Shown here: one piece after another, positions 1 to 46,165 of the stretch | How the letters are laid out: each line of letters starts with the position of its first letter | Numbering within the stretch: position 1 is the stretch's first letter | NCBI RefSeq assembly: GCF_019097595.1 | Contig: NC_080711.1 | Location: 22,282,928 to 22,346,927 of the forward strand | DNA from: Hemibagrus wyckioides | Lineage: Eukaryota > Chordata > Actinopteri > Siluriformes > Bagridae | Length of the DNA stretch: 64,000 bases | Reading direction: 5' to 3' | Notes under the pieces: generated by a model | What the model saw: only the letters and a program-made list of their open reading frames with translations | Database searches by the model: none | What the model was told of the DNA's origin: nothing | Made by a program: the position numbers and the translations under genes

Positions 1-1172
1 TCTGTTTTGTTTCATCACTGTTATTTTTTTCCTTCTCCTGCCTTATAAAAGAGCAAATCTGTCCTGAAACGACCTTTTGACTTTTTCTGAATTCACAAAA
101 CATTAAAAACTTGACTTCCTTCCTACTGTGTCCTGTTATGATCTTTCCTCTGTTTATTCTCCAGCTTGAAACCTTAACTATCTGTTTACTTCACTGTTGC
201 AAAGTCTAAACACACCTTGTAGAGAAAAAGTGCTTCCATAAGAACGTAATCATTTAGCAATCAAGGATTTATTAATTAGGGAACCGTTTTATCGGCTCAT
301 TTAAGTGATCTCTTCTCTGGTTTATGAATCGGAGCTCTCCAGCTGCGTCCTGATTGGCCAGTTGATGATAAATCTCTGATAAAGCTATCATGGTCAGAGT
401 GTGATGTTAGTATGAGAGAGTACATTGTTATATAATATAGTGATGGACAAATGAATAATAACATTATTGTAATTCACAACGTGGATGCGTCTCGGTGAAC
501 CTCAGTGAAATTTACCTGGCTGTCCGAAGGTCAGAACGAACCTCGGGTCATCTGCTTCTTAGTGCTTCTTGATATGAGACGGTTGTTTATTTCTCAGCTT
601 GGGATTTTTTGTCCTTGATATGCTCAGAAAAGTTATTCAGATGGTCAGAGGCGATGGCGGTGAGAGGGGAAAAAAACTCGGAGACCAATCGAAGGAAGAA
701 ACCTTGAGAGGAACCGGAATCAAAAAGAATCCTCATCATCTTCTCATGACTCTCAATTTGATAAGCATTAACTATTTCTGTATTTTAAAGCCATTACAGT
801 TCAACAAAGCGAATCGGTTTGTTCAGTATCCGAAGATCACGATCTTGATCTAAGCAAGCGGTCACTAGAACTACCCGCGCACATGCTATATAAATAATTC
901 CCACTGATTGCAGTATCGTTCGCAGATCGGCCGCGGAGCTAAAGGCTTCATCGGGATCGTAAATACCTGGATGTTGGAACGGGCGTTTTGGAAAAACAAA
1001 AACACACACACACCTTCCTTAGTTTTGTTTTCTGCAAAGCTTTTTGAAAAGAAACAAGGAGACGAGTCACGCCTGAGCGCTAGCGACTGGTTTGGGCGAG
1101 CGTGTGCTGATTAACGATAATCCATGGAACATTAATCAAGCCTGACTGTTGTGTCATCAAATACAAGAACTA

Positions 1173-1173
<1 letters not shown>

Positions 1174-1228
<55 letters not shown>
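1174..1228 (+). repeat. (CA)n microsatellite
   Basis: About 27 uninterrupted CA dinucleotides, followed by a short GAA run. Confidence 0.97.
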
Positions 1229-1230
<2 letters not shown>

Positions 1231-1758
1231 GAAGAAGAAGAAACCTGCGAAGTAAAAGTGATGTATGAGGCTGGCCATTAAGGGTGAGGATCATTTAGCA
1301 TTTGGAGGACGGTGTATGAATAATAGCAACAAGATATCAATAATACAGCTTGGGGAACATTTATAAAATATTTATCTGACCTAAGCGTTCAGTACAGAGG
1401 GTGAAAATCCACTGATGAAACAAATGAAGCATTTTCAGGAATGTGTGTGTGTATATTTTATATATATATATGCGGTTGGTGCTGAAAGTTTGTTATGACT
1501 TTATGAGCAGGTTTTATACAGTGAAGTATTGCAGCACATAACTAATGAGGTCCAGGTGCAACATTAACATTTATTCATTTCGCGCCTGCTTTTTATCCAG
1601 CGAGTCTTAACGAAGACAGAGTGTTGAATTAAGAGCCTTGCACTTGCTAGCCATTTATTTATTTGTTTATATCTTCAACATTGTGGTGCAGACAGTGGGG
1701 TTTTTTTTTTTTACTGTAAAAAGCTTGTTCGTGCCTCCGTGTGGTATGGTATCATTTT

Positions 1759-1772
1759 GTTGCCATGGTAAC
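1759..1772. promoter_or_regulatory. Palindromic RFX X-box motif
   Basis: GTTGCCATGGTAAC agrees with the RFX consensus (two GTTRCC-type half-sites facing each other). RFX proteins bind such boxes in promoters and enhancers. Occupancy is not shown. Confidence 0.5.
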
Positions 1773-3675
1773 ACTTCGCCTCGGAAAGAAATGGCCGGAT
1801 TAAAGAGAAGAAAATGTTTAACTCTACTCGTCACTACTCAATCTGTACCGGGAACGCTAACGATAGCGTTAGTTAGCTAAACAGCTAGTTATACACATCG
1901 AGATCGGTGTCTGTTTTATGCCGTCATCATGATAGTGCAAACACTGACCTTGAATTCAAAGATATTTACACAAAACAGATGCTAGTTTTGCTAGCTTTAC
2001 AGGCTACACGAGGCCGGCGTTGTGTTTTAAACATTAGCTATGATAATGCTCTAGAGTAGTGCGATTTGAGACACAGCACCAGTTTTTGTGTGTTTAGTTT
2101 GTAGACACGATGTCATACTATCCCTGGAGCTTTACTGCGACAATTATATAGAATTGTGTTGAACTATATTAATGTCTAGCGCTAATTTCTGAGAAAGGAT
2201 ACAGGATACACACCAACACTTAGTTATTAAAAACAAGTCGATCGTGGATCTCTCCAGAAACTTTGCAGTAAACTTCAGCAACTTTTTTTTGTAGCAGATA
2301 TGGTTTATTTACAATCCAACTCCGACTGAGACAAAAACATGTTGTTGGACTCGGAGCTGCACCGACTCTGTAGAAAGCAAAAGGTTATATTGGGAACAGA
2401 ACAAAGCATTTTGGTGTGAAGTAGCAGGCTGGAGATTGCGTTTTTTTAGATGATTCGTCTCAGGCAGTGTGCGTCTGCTTCCATCAAAACAACACGCCGA
2501 CTCTTAACTGTTTCCACATGTACGTTACGTTTTGAATACACACCCCAAATGAAATGTATATTAAGGAGTAGCTTATGTTTAAATATACACACCGTGGAGA
2601 GTTTCTTCTCCTTACTGTTTGTTAAATGAGTGAAGAAAATATGCAAGTGATCCAACTTATCCCTCTGGCAACTATAAATAAAAATCAAACCTCCTGGACA
2701 CATACTCATTATATCTTGGGTGCCGAAGCTAGTAATTTTGTCTACATTTGTTTGTCCATGCTGATGTGGATAAGTGAAATTTTCAGCGCTGTAAAATCTG
2801 ACACGGTCATAATGATAAGCTATGGTTAAAAGTTCTCCCTGAACTTGCATGACACAGCTACTAAAAGCGTTCAGGGTTCAGGCCTCGCTCAGTCGTTCCG
2901 CTGAGTGGTAGAGGCCGTGTTGGTGAGCTGCAGACAGACACACAAACGTTGCCAGGCACCATGGAGTAAAGCCACTCCGCTGTGTCCAGACTGCAGACGA
3001 GGTTTCAGCATCATCGTCCACCATCTGCTTGTCCTTAAGCGACCTCACCCGAGCAGAACAAACCTGTCAGACGCGTGCTCTCGACAGTCCCTACTCCTAA
3101 AGAAACCGGCGGCGCACTCCAGAGGACGGCAAGCGACAGACTGAGGAAGCAATCTCGGCTCTTACGGCACCTGTGGGATGCCCGTGTCGCAATTTCACGA
3201 GACAAAGAGACCCTCGGTCTTCCAATGGCTAGCAATTTCATTAGGACGAGGGACAAGAAATCCCACAAGCCCACATTCGGAGACATATTGGCTCTTTGCA
3301 GCTGTGTGAAACGTTCACAGGAGGACGGCTGGCACCGGGTTATGCTTTTTAATGTGTATCGCTGTTGTAGGATTATTTATGTAATGAAGGTCAGAATTTG
3401 GATGTAACAGGAATCACGGCCATTTTATATCGGTAGCACATGAATGCTGAGTGTGCTGCTAAGCTGTGGGTGAACATCATTAACCTCTGAGCTCTTTCTC
3501 GGGAACTCTAGACCAGGCCACTGTGTGTTCATTAGGAAATGATTTAACCTGCCGACTCTGCTGTGTACAGGCCTTCTGAGCACGATGTTTGTGCCAGACC
3601 TGATATTGGTCTGCAACATTTTTATTGGTCTGGACCGACGCAGTTGTTTCCTGGCAATGCTTATTCTGAAGAGGC

Positions 3676-3679
<4 letters not shown>

Positions 3680-3765
<86 letters not shown>
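3680..3765 (+). repeat. (TC)n microsatellite forming a splice-acceptor tract
   Basis: About 43 TC units run directly into the CAG acceptor of the pdlim7 exon at 3768, so the repeat itself is the polypyrimidine tract. Confidence 0.97.
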
Positions 3766-3766
<1 letters not shown>

Positions 3767-3767
3767 G

Positions 3768-7489
<3,722 letters not shown>

Positions 7490-7578
7490 GCAGCACACAG
7501 ATCCAGTGGAATTGAGGCAGGACACAACATCCTGCGCCAAGGGTTAATGAAATCTAGAAACTTCTCTATAATAATGGA

Positions 7579-7617
<39 letters not shown>

Positions 7618-10290
7618 GATATCTGTTATAATGAGACTCTCGTCGTTTTGCTTTTAAATAGATTTATAGTATGAAATGATGTTCGTGGGTTTTCTCCCGA
7701 CAGAGATGATTAAGCCAGTGGTGAGCCGTGTAGCCAGGAAATGTCAGCCATTTTCAACATGCGGAGGTAAACCCTTCACCGTCCCGGCAGCACAGGATAG
7801 CAGATCATCCCTGTCGATATTTATTTAGGAAATTTCAACTTGAGCAGTGTTGCTTGTTAATAGTGAACAGTTACCTGATGCAAATTCCAGGCTAAATAAC
7901 AACACTGGCTTTCCTTTCTCTCTCTCTCCCTCTCTGATTAGCTTCTCTTTCTAACACACACAAGCAGAGGAATATCTAAATCCTACATTAATGTTATTCA
8001 TCAGAGAAAGCACACTCAGCTCACATTAGGTCTGGAATGCTCTTGCCCCGGCCCTAGGTGTGACATCATCCTAAGGCTCCATCAGCGTAGGCCTGTACGT
8101 CCCTAGACAACCTCCTCCATCCCTGTGTGCCGTGGTACTTAAAGTAATGGCAAAACCCACTGAAGAAGAAAAATGAGCCTCTGGCAGCTGAACAGCACTG
8201 CATTAGCGCTGATTGCAAGAGGTTCATATTGACCCGAGCGACGATCTTTACGTGCCTCCCATACCGAGCGTGCCACGGCCGACTCCTCTAATCCGACAGG
8301 TACCTCTAATTAACGAAAGGCTTAGGGGCAGCGTGAGCTGAGCTCATTTTCCGAGCATGAATTTCAATTTTTTATTTTTTTTTTAATTTTAAACCCAAAA
8401 GGCTCGTGCTGATCAAAGAAACCGATCGACGACGTGTTGCCTGTGTCAGAGAGAGAGCTCGGTGCCTCTGATGCTCATTTCTCATCTTTTAACATCTCTG
8501 GGATCTTGCTAACACGTGACTGGTGTGGGTTAGGTGGACATGCCGGTCATTAGCGTCTCCGTCGTCGTGGTGCTCCGTCTCAGTCCTACAAGCCTCCCCT
8601 TGGCTCTAGCACCTGAGTCGACTAATTCCAAGGTCATTAAAGGAAACGTTTTCAGCGGAATCTCTATCCACTGCATCTGTAGTGCATTTCAGTATGTTTC
8701 CCTGTGCAGAGAAAACTATAAAAAGTGTGCTAGAAGAATTACAGATCTTTTAATAAGACACACATGATGGAGGAGGAGGAGCATCAGACGTTTTGGTCAG
8801 CCAGGATCTGATTAAAAAATCAAATTAATTAAACGTATGTCCATTTCACTCAGACATGCAGCTGTCCTTCTCCTTGCTCAAAATGATCTTTACAAAGAAA
8901 ATTATTATGAAAAATGCGTGTTTTGGCTAAATTTCAGACGGGATGAGATTTCTATGACCGTTACACACAAATAAACAAATATTTTACACACACAATTTTT
9001 TATTTATTGTGTGTATTGATAGAATTCATCAAGTTAATTTCCATCATAAATTAGTTTTATTAATTGGAGGGTTTTTTTTTTTTTTTAATTTATAAGGATA
9101 AAGAAATGTCCAATTTTTTCATCTGAAACACTACAAATGCACTAGATTGAGTTTTTTAATGCCCCAGCCATAAGCCGATCACTTAACGGTGTGGGGCTTG
9201 TTTAGCTTCACTCACAGTCTCGGAGGAATCACCCTCCACAGGTCCTATGTCTCGGCCTTTAATATTGAGCCGTGTCATTTCCTGTATATATCTATTCTTG
9301 TATTAGACAATAACGTCATCACAGAGAGCACATCTGTCCTTTAACCCGGTCTCGGAGGATTATCGAGCGCTTCTCTTACTCGAACACAATCAGCTAAATT
9401 ACAAGCTCTTAATGAATCAGCAGATGTGTAAGTGTAGAAGGGTTTCACTGCAGCGGGGGTTAGAAGCCGAGCTTTTACTCCTGACTCATAGACATTAGAC
9501 TGGGAGAACACATGAGAGTTTGTGTGCAAAAACCCCACCCTGAGTTCAGATGGTGATCTTCGCAGTGTGTTAATGATGCAGAAGAGACCTTCCAGAATGT
9601 GTTACAGCTACACAAAAGGGCATTGTGGGTAATGTAGGACATCTGCAAGTTGGATTTAAACCTTCTGATATCCAGAAGTCTCAGAAGATCCTTTATCTCG
9701 TCCCAGAACCATCAGAGGTTCCTCTGCCATGTTCTCGTCACTGCAGGATCAGGTCTCTGTTCACTAACATGCTCTGTATCACTAATCAGCTCCTTTAGGT
9801 AATTACACAAGCTAACACCTGTGTGTGTGTGGAGATGTGAGGCTTAAATACTGCTGCTGCTTTCTAAACTCAGTCATAGCTGGATAAATGTGTAGTCGCT
9901 GCTCTGTTTTAGTATCCAGACGTCTTCCTCCTGTGCTGCTGCTCCTGCTGCCGCTGTGAGATTATAGATTACACACCTAGATCACGTGAGATTACACGCC
10001 TGGATCACGTGAGATTAAGCTCGGAATTTCTCCATCACTCCAAAACGTTTTTTTTGTATTGAAAGTATTTGATGTATAGCTTTGCACCTCCACATATCAC
10101 CTTCTTTGTATCCAAAAAAAACGGAAAACTGCTGTATTCTTTCTCACCTTATAGAAACATTTTATCCGATTCTTTAAAGCTCAAGAAGAAAAAAAATAAA
10201 TCATGTTTATTATATGTTAATAAAGAAAGAAAGGAAAAAAAACAAACAAACCCAAACACATGCTAGAAAATGAAGACTCGTGTTTTTTTT
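7490..10290. other. pdlim7 3' region and intergenic DNA
   Basis: The pdlim7 3' UTR starts at 7490. A T35 homopolymer lies at 7582-7616. The first clear plus-strand AATAAA is at 8970-8975, a candidate pdlim7 poly(A) signal. No other exon or RNA gene was recognised. Two copies of the phrase TGGATCACGTGAGATTA-like sequence occur near 9975-10017. Confidence 0.4.
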
Positions 10291-10306
10291 TTTTAACAAT
10301 ATATAA

Positions 10307-10312
10307 TTTATT
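10307..10312 (-). terminator. unc5a: Candidate poly(A) signal of unc5a (AATAAA, minus strand)
   Basis: Plus TTTATT equals minus AATAAA, followed about 12-20 bases later by a T-rich/A-rich junction. It would give a 3' UTR of about 5.4 kb. Nearer AATAAA matches also exist in the A+T-rich 10.9-11.4 kb stretch, so the true site is uncertain. Confidence 0.3.
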
Positions 10313-12036
10313 TACATACATTTCAGGTTGAATTACTATACATACCTTTCTGAAATTTCATAGATATATGTACATAAGGCCAAGTAAATACTTGAAAGCA
10401 CTTAGAAACGAATTTCCAAAATTCTACCCACAAATCCATATCCATTGTCCAAAAGTAGAGGAAAAACCCCTCGGTCACAGGGGCTTCCTGTTAGCACAAA
10501 GTCATCGACGACGGATTTACATTGACGGAGAGAGAGAGAAAGAGGAGGGGGAGGAGGAGAGGGGGCGGGTTTTTTTTAATAACAAACGAAAATACAAAAG
10601 AATCCCTTGAAAATATGGTTTTAAAAAAAGAAATTGTACAATTGCATAAGCGCTGTGGCGTGTTAAATACAGCATTCTGACTCGCAGAAAGGCAAGGAAC
10701 ATCGAAGAGAATCAAGAAACCGAAAGAAACGTTTCACAGGTACACAAGTCTACTGTCTTCAAATGGGGGGGGAATCAAGGCGAGAATAAAGAAAAAAGGC
10801 CCAGTAACTCGCACAGTCTTCTATACACGACAAGCTAGCAGTGAGCGCCACTCAAGTGTACAATCGTGGGGAGGGGGAAAAAAAATAAACATCGCTAAAT
10901 CGGCTTCTTTTTCTCGACGTGACGCGACGTCCGAAATTGGCTTTTTAAGTTTGGCAGAGGAAAAAAAAAAAGGTGCCTTTTTATTAATTTTTTTTTTAAA
11001 TTTTTATTTTCTTTTTAAATTTATTCGTTGTTTTTTTTTTCCATTTGAATTTGTGAAATGACGAAAAATGTTAACGGTTAAACGCACGTTAATGACGGGG
11101 ACACAGAATGACGTTTCGATTTAGAAATTTTTTTTTATATTTATTTATTTTTTAAATATTTTAAAAAGAAAAGAGGAAATCCATTTTACGAACAATTTCA
11201 GGACTAAATAAATAAATAAAACACTGCAAAAATCCTGGAAAAAAATAAAATAAAAATCGATGAACGATGCACCAAAAACACTTCACAGGTCAAACTCGGA
11301 CAAATGTAACACTTCTTTTTTACATTTTTTTTTTTTATTTATTTATTTTTTTTTGGCTTGTTATTAAAATATCATTTACATTACCTTGCTAAGTGCTAGA
11401 TGACGGATAGTTCGCTGGCGTTCCCGGGGAAATGCTGCAGGGGTTTGAGTAATTTACAGCGGTTCATACCGACGCTCGGAGGAACGTTCGGCGCAACGAC
11501 GTTCGGCGCAACAACGTTCACACAACGTTAAAGGAACGAAACTCGTCTCCAAATGGCTCATAAACTTTGGTTAGCGACTCGGTGTACGTGTAGCGCCAGC
11601 ATCGGAACTGGAATAGAAAAGATTCCTATATACACCGTGAGCTGTATAGATGGAGAGAGAGAAGAGAAATAAAAAAAGAAACTCTGGAGCTGTTTAAAAA
11701 GCGTGAGGTTCTGCTGAAATCTCCACACTGAAGCATGGAACACTCTTTAACTGCTCTTTTAAAGCATAGATGTTGCGAATAAAGTGGACGCACGTGAACG
11801 TGTTCTCGGAGTAAGGTACATACGTATGTGGAGGCTGCTCTCACATTCTTTCAGACTTTAGGTGGGATCCTTAACATGTGGGATGTTTGGGGAAGGAGGA
11901 AGGAAAAAAAAAAAAAAGAGATGTTTGTTTTTAGGAAAATATGAATGCAGGACCGAGCGCTGAGGGAAACTGACCCTGCTGGTAAGTGATTATATCCCTG
12001 TTGTGATTAAACAGGATGTCGTGTGGAAACATCCCA

Positions 12037-13124
12037 CATGAACTGGAGCAGGAGAGAAGAGGAAAGAACAGAGAAGGATAGAGGAGAAGAGGAGAAGCGA
12101 GAATAGGAGAAGGAGAAGGGGAGAGGAAGAGGAGAGAGAGAAGGAGAGGAGGAGCAGAGAGAAAGAGAAGTGGGAAAAGGAGAGGAGAAGGGAGGAGGAG
12201 GAGGGGAGGAAGAGGAGAAGAGATAGAGAAGGAGAGGTGAGAGAAGGAGGAGAAGAAAGAGAAGGAGAGGTGAGAGAAGGAGGAGAAGAAAGAGAAGGAG
12301 AGGTGAGAGAAGGAGGAGAAGAAAGAGAAGGAGAGGTGAGAGAAGGAGGAGAGGGAAGAGAAAGGGAGAGGAAGAGGAGAGAGAGAAGGAGAAGAGATGG
12401 AGAGGAGGAGCAGAGAGAAAGAGAAGTGGGAAAAGGAGAGGAGAAGGGAGGAGGAGGAGAAGAGATAGAAGGAGAGGTGAGAGAAGGAGGAGAAGAAGAG
12501 GTGAGAGAAGGAGAGGAGGAGCAGAGAGAAGGAGGAGAAGAAAGAGAAGAAGAGGTGAGAAGGAGAGGAGGAGCAGAGAGAAAGAGGAGAGGTGAGAGAA
12601 GGAGAGGGGGGAAGAGAAGGGAAGAGGAAGAGAGAAGGAGGAGAGGGAAGAGAAGAGAGAGAAAAGGAGAAGAGATAGGAGAGGAGGAGCAGAGAGAAAG
12701 AGAAGTGAGAAAAGGAGAGGAGAAGGGAGGAGGAAGAGGAGAAGAGATAGAAGGAGAGGTGAGAGAAGGAGGAGAAGAAAGAGAAGAGGTGAGAGAAGGA
12801 GAGTAGAAGAGAGAGAGGAGAGGAAGAGTAGAAGAGAGAGAGGAGAGGATGAGCAGAGAGAAAGAGGAGGGAAGAGAAGGGGAGAGGAAGAGGAAAAGAG
12901 ATAGAAGGAGAGGTGAAAGAAGGAGAAGACTGAGAGGAGGAGGAGAAGAAAGAAGAAGAGGCGAGAGGAGTGAGAGGAGGAGGAGAAGAAAGAGAAGAGG
13001 TGAGAGGAGGAGGAGAAGAGGTGAGAGAAGGACAGTAGAGGAGAGGAGGAGCAGAGTGAAAGAAGAGGAGGGGAGAGGAAGAGGGGAGGAGAGAAGGAGA
13101 AAAAGGAGGAGAGAGAAAAGGACT
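12037..13124 (+). repeat. Polypurine (GA/GGA/GAA) minisatellite tract
   Basis: About 1.1 kb of nearly pure A+G on the plus strand. It has local 33-bp periodicity at 12238-12340 (phrase GAGAGAAGGAGGAGAAGAAA repeating) and less regular copies further on. Open frames rich in Arg, Glu and Gly are by-products. On the unc5a strand it reads as CU-rich. Confidence 0.93.
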
Positions 13125-13593
13125 TCCTGCTTGGTATATTACTGATATTTGATCACGTGACCTTTATTACAAGGTTTGTTTGTTTGTTTGTTTGTTTGTT
13201 TGTCACGCAGCTTCTTACTTCTCGATCTCTCTTCTCTTTTTTTTTTCTTCTCGCAGAAAATTTCAGATTGATTTTAGATGTAAAACTCTTACAGAATGCC
13301 CCAAAAACTAGCTCTGTTTTTCTGACCATTTGATTAGATTAAAAAAAAATACAAAGAATAGTATTGCATTTTAGACTAAAATTCCTCTCTTTTTGTTCGG
13401 AGTGCTCTTTATAAAATGATCAAATTATAATTTATTTTTAAAAAATTAAAATAAAAAAAAAAGTAGAATTTTTTTTGTTGAGAAAACAAAACGGGGGGAA
13501 AAAAATTCCCTGAAAAATGTTTTCAGCATGATATTAAAATCTCTTCTCCACACATCAGCTACGTGTTGTAAAGAGCATGAGTACGCTCACGTC

Positions 13594-13594
<1 letters not shown>

Positions 13595-13636
<42 letters not shown>
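13595..13636 (+). repeat. (AC)n microsatellite
   Basis: About 21 AC units followed by GTGACAC; ATTT-rich simple sequence follows at 13759-13820. Confidence 0.95.
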
Positions 13637-13639
<3 letters not shown>

Positions 13640-14164
13640 ACACACTGCGAATTTTTGTTTATGGCTTTAAAAAAGCAGCGTCTGAAACAGAAAAGCTTGA
13701 CGGTTTACACACAGACGCTCTTCAGTCCGTTTGATCCGATTCGGCCGGATATGAAAACTGATATTTATTTATTTTTATTTATCATTATTTATTTATTTTA
13801 TTTATTTATATATTTATATTAATATTTTTGCTGTTCATGTCTGTGTGTCCGTCACATTACTGGCACGCTGGTGGCTCTTTTCTACTCCATCATCATGACC
13901 TTCAGTAAAGCAGATAGTGGAGTAGCATCATGAAACACTTCTTGCATATAGCAAACAGCCACAATACACACCGGCTACAACGTGAACGAGTGTCTCATCA
14001 GCAAATAGCTGCAATTTCATCAGATTTCTTTAGAGAAAGTAAATGTATTCATCCTCCAGAGGTGGATTAAATCCTGTTCTAGGGAAAAGTTAGTTTTAGT
14101 TGCCTGGAGACTGATGAGGTGAAGCAGCAGCTAGTGTTATATGATGATGTATCTTAATAAATGG

Positions 14165-15063
14165 AAACTTTTAGATAACTCCACCCTGAAAGGAGGATCC
14201 AGATCAGGGCTGACTCCGCCCCCTGGGCTTTTAGATAACACCTCCCTGACAGGAGGATCCAGATCAGCGCTGACTCCACCCTCTGGACTACTAGATAACT
14301 TTGCCCTGACTGGAGGATCTGGATCAGGGTTGACTCCATCCCCTGGACTACTAGATGACTCTGCCTTGACAGGAGGATCCAAATCAGGGCTGACTCCACC
14401 CCCTGGACTACTAGATAACACCTCCCTGACAGGAGGATCTGGATCAGGGCTGACTCCACCCTTTGGAATACTAGATAACTTTGCCTTGACAGGAGGATCC
14501 GGATCAGGGCCGACTCCACCCCCTGAACTTTTAGATTACTCTGCCCTGACATGAGGATCTGGATCAGGGCTGACTCCACCCCCTAGACTTTTAGATATCT
14601 CTGCTCTAACAACAGGATTTGGATTGGGTCTGACTCCACCCCCTGGACTTTTAGATAACTCCGCCCTGACAGGATCAGGTTCGTGGCTGACTCCGCCCCC
14701 TGGACTTTTAGATATCTCCACCCTGACATGAGGATCTGGATCAGGGCTGACTCCATCCCTGGACTACTAGATGACTCTGTCCTGACAGGAGGTTCTGGAT
14801 CAGGGCTGACTCCAGCCCTGGACTACTAGATGACTCTGGCCTGACAGGAGGTTCTGGATCAGGGCTGACTCCAGCCCTGGACTACTAGATGACTCTGTCC
14901 TGACAGGAGGTTCTGGATCAGGGCTGACTCCAGCCCTGGACTACTAGATGACTCTGGCCTGACAGGAGGTTCTGGATCAGGGCTGACTCCAGCCCTGGAC
15001 TACTAGATGACTCTGTCCTGACAGGAGGTTCTGGATCAGGGCTGACTCCACCTACTGGACTTT
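14165..15063 (+). repeat. 60-bp minisatellite, about 15 copies
   Basis: The unit contains GGAGGATCTGGATCAGGGCT then GACTCCACCCCCTGGACTAC and TAGATAACTCTGCCCTGACA. The left copies are diverged; the right five (about 14760-15060) are near-identical and alternate CTGTCC/CTGGCC. Related copies recur at 16170-16485, beyond the last unc5a exon. Confidence 0.95.
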
Positions 15064-15697
15064 AAGATAACCTCAGCTTTCTTCTTCCTTTCTTTTTCTT
15101 TTTTTTTAAGATACATCATCATGTTTGATACAGTTATTGGTGAATGTTTAGGAGATTCTCAGATCAGGTGAGAAATGGAGTCTGACGAGCATCCTTACTA
15201 ACCTACATTCTCTTGATATGTTTACATTAGTTTTGTGAAATCAGTGAGTGAGATGTTTTCTTTTCCTGGATGATGATTCAGTTTGTCTCCAGGCAACTAC
15301 AAATAAAAAAAAAACTAAATAGTTCAAACACAAAATCTGCTTTTCCTGGGTGTCCAGGCTACAGGTCTAGCTTTTGTCCCAACATTTGAGTTGCTTTCGT
15401 ACAATTTCCGATCCTTTTTGTAAAAAAATTTTTTTCAATTCCAGTTTAAAACAAATCAGAGAGATAGAAGTCAAACACGGCAATGAATTAAAAAAGTGTG
15501 ACTCAAGACAGGGCCGGTGAGAACAACATCTGGGAGTGTTTTCTACATTGTTGCTGGATGGAAATGTACTTTGCATGTGTGTGTTTAGTGTGTTTATAGT
15601 CACAGCACACCTGACTGGTGGCTAAAACCCTGTTAGATTAGTCCTTCCTCTGTTAGACCTTTTGGACCTCCAGCATTTCGAGGCCTTCATTCCTGGA

Positions 15698-15700
<3 letters not shown>

Positions 15701-15731
<31 letters not shown>
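15701..15731 (+). repeat. (GT)n microsatellite at the unc5a stop codon
   Basis: On the transcript strand the TAA stop is followed at once by about 15 CA units. Confidence 0.96.
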
Positions 15732-45027
<29,296 letters not shown>

Positions 45028-45297
45028 CTACACACAGACAGAGAGAGAGATGCATTAAGAGCACATCTAACACAAACTCTTTACTACGGGCCATATTTTT
45101 GCCTCTGGTTCCACTATTTAAGGTTCAGCTGTAGCACTTATTCAGACTTACGAAGTCTATAATGTGCAATTCACTCTTTTATCATTCTTTAATATCGTTA
45201 ATCAGGCATAAAGCCACAAGCTCGCACCCACCAATCAAGGGAAATCGGCTCATGTCTAACGTGGGCCCAAAAAGTCGGCAGATGAGGTCACGGGCTA

Positions 45298-45305
45298 ATT
45301 TGCAT
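45298..45305 (+). promoter_or_regulatory. Octamer motif ATTTGCAT
   Basis: A perfect octamer inside GGCTAATTTGCATATTCATC and close to CATTAGCATATTG, 270 bp upstream (transcript sense) of the membrane exon. Confidence 0.35.
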
Positions 45306-46165
45306 ATTCATCATGATCATTAGCATATTGAGAGATTTTGCAGGAAGAAGGTAAGATGTAGATTATACAACGAGGTGTTTCTTCTTATTTAAAGCGGGGT
45401 CGGTTTTGGTCATGGCAGCACTTTTATTTCTGACTGCCTTCAAGAATTCAGACCTAATGAAGCAGTGGTAGTGAGTGTTTAGGAAATAATTGGGAATAAC
45501 TTATTAGTTATTGGTATATTATACATCATCAAGATTTTGTTCATGTTTACAGATGACAGTACATCTCCTTAACCACTTAAAGAAGTTAGTTAACATTTAC
45601 AGGAAGTGACATATAGTCTATATCTATATATATACATATTTGTTCTTAGTCTATATATATAGGCACATACCACCTAATACACACACATGTGCCTATATTC
45701 CAACATACAGAATATTCCTAGCGCAGAACAACTAGCATCCCGCCCACCCACCACTTCCGTCTCTGTGATACACACCGCATGGGGAAAACTGCTAAAACAC
45801 TCAATATTGAAATGGCACTCAAACTGAGTCAACATCGCTTTCCTCCAAGTCTCTTCTGCCTCCTCTCTCTAAATACCTTATAAAGCGTTCCCATGTTTTA
45901 GCAGAGCTGATGCTTTTTAACACAAATCATGAACAATTATTCCATCCAGGACTGGAAATGCAGTAAATTCCATCACCTGAACTCAGTGGTGATCAGTGGT
46001 GCAAGAGCCTTCGAAATTCGAAATAATAACAGTACGCTGGATCGAGTGTTGTTCTGTAAGCTGCTGTATAACGAGACATCTTTGTTAAAGCAGACGTGCA
46101 GCCATTTAATGCGATAAAGCCGACTACGAATTGATTTATTTCAACGCTCGCCATCTTCTCATTCA

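Larger units (their letters stand above)
1..3767. other. Intron of pdlim7 upstream of the first visible exon
   Basis: No exon with family similarity and matched splice sites was recognised. Contents: a (CA)n run at 1174-1228, an RFX-type palindrome at 1759-1772, and otherwise unremarkable A+T-rich DNA. Open frames around 2905-3407 have no recognisable domain. The PDZ-coding exons are presumably left of base 1. Confidence 0.5.
10291..15731 (-). other. unc5a: Candidate 3' UTR and downstream region of unc5a
   Basis: This non-coding stretch lies between the unc5a stop and the possible poly(A) signal at 10312. It contains A+T-rich DNA with many homopolymer runs (10.9-11.4 kb), short repeated ACGTTCGGCGCAAC phrases (about 11484-11520), a polypurine block (12037-13124), a (CA)n at 13595-13636, ATTT-rich DNA (13759-13820), a 60-bp minisatellite (14165-15063) and a (GT)n at the stop codon. 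How much is transcribed is unknown. Confidence 0.35.

Noticed and set aside
889..900. TATAAATA as a promoter
   Set aside because: No start-site context, no following exon, and it lies within the presumed pdlim7 intron.
2905..3407. Overlapping frames upstream of pdlim7 as possible PDZ-side exons
   Set aside because: No PDZ or Enigma-linker similarity and no convincing splice pairs in a compatible phase.
12237..13145. Arg/Glu/Gly-rich frames of 98 and 189 codons
   Set aside because: Polypurine tract translation without any non-repeat sequence.
14137..14721. SPGGGVSPDLDPPVRAEL-type frames on both strands
   Set aside because: 60-bp minisatellite translation; 60 is divisible by three.
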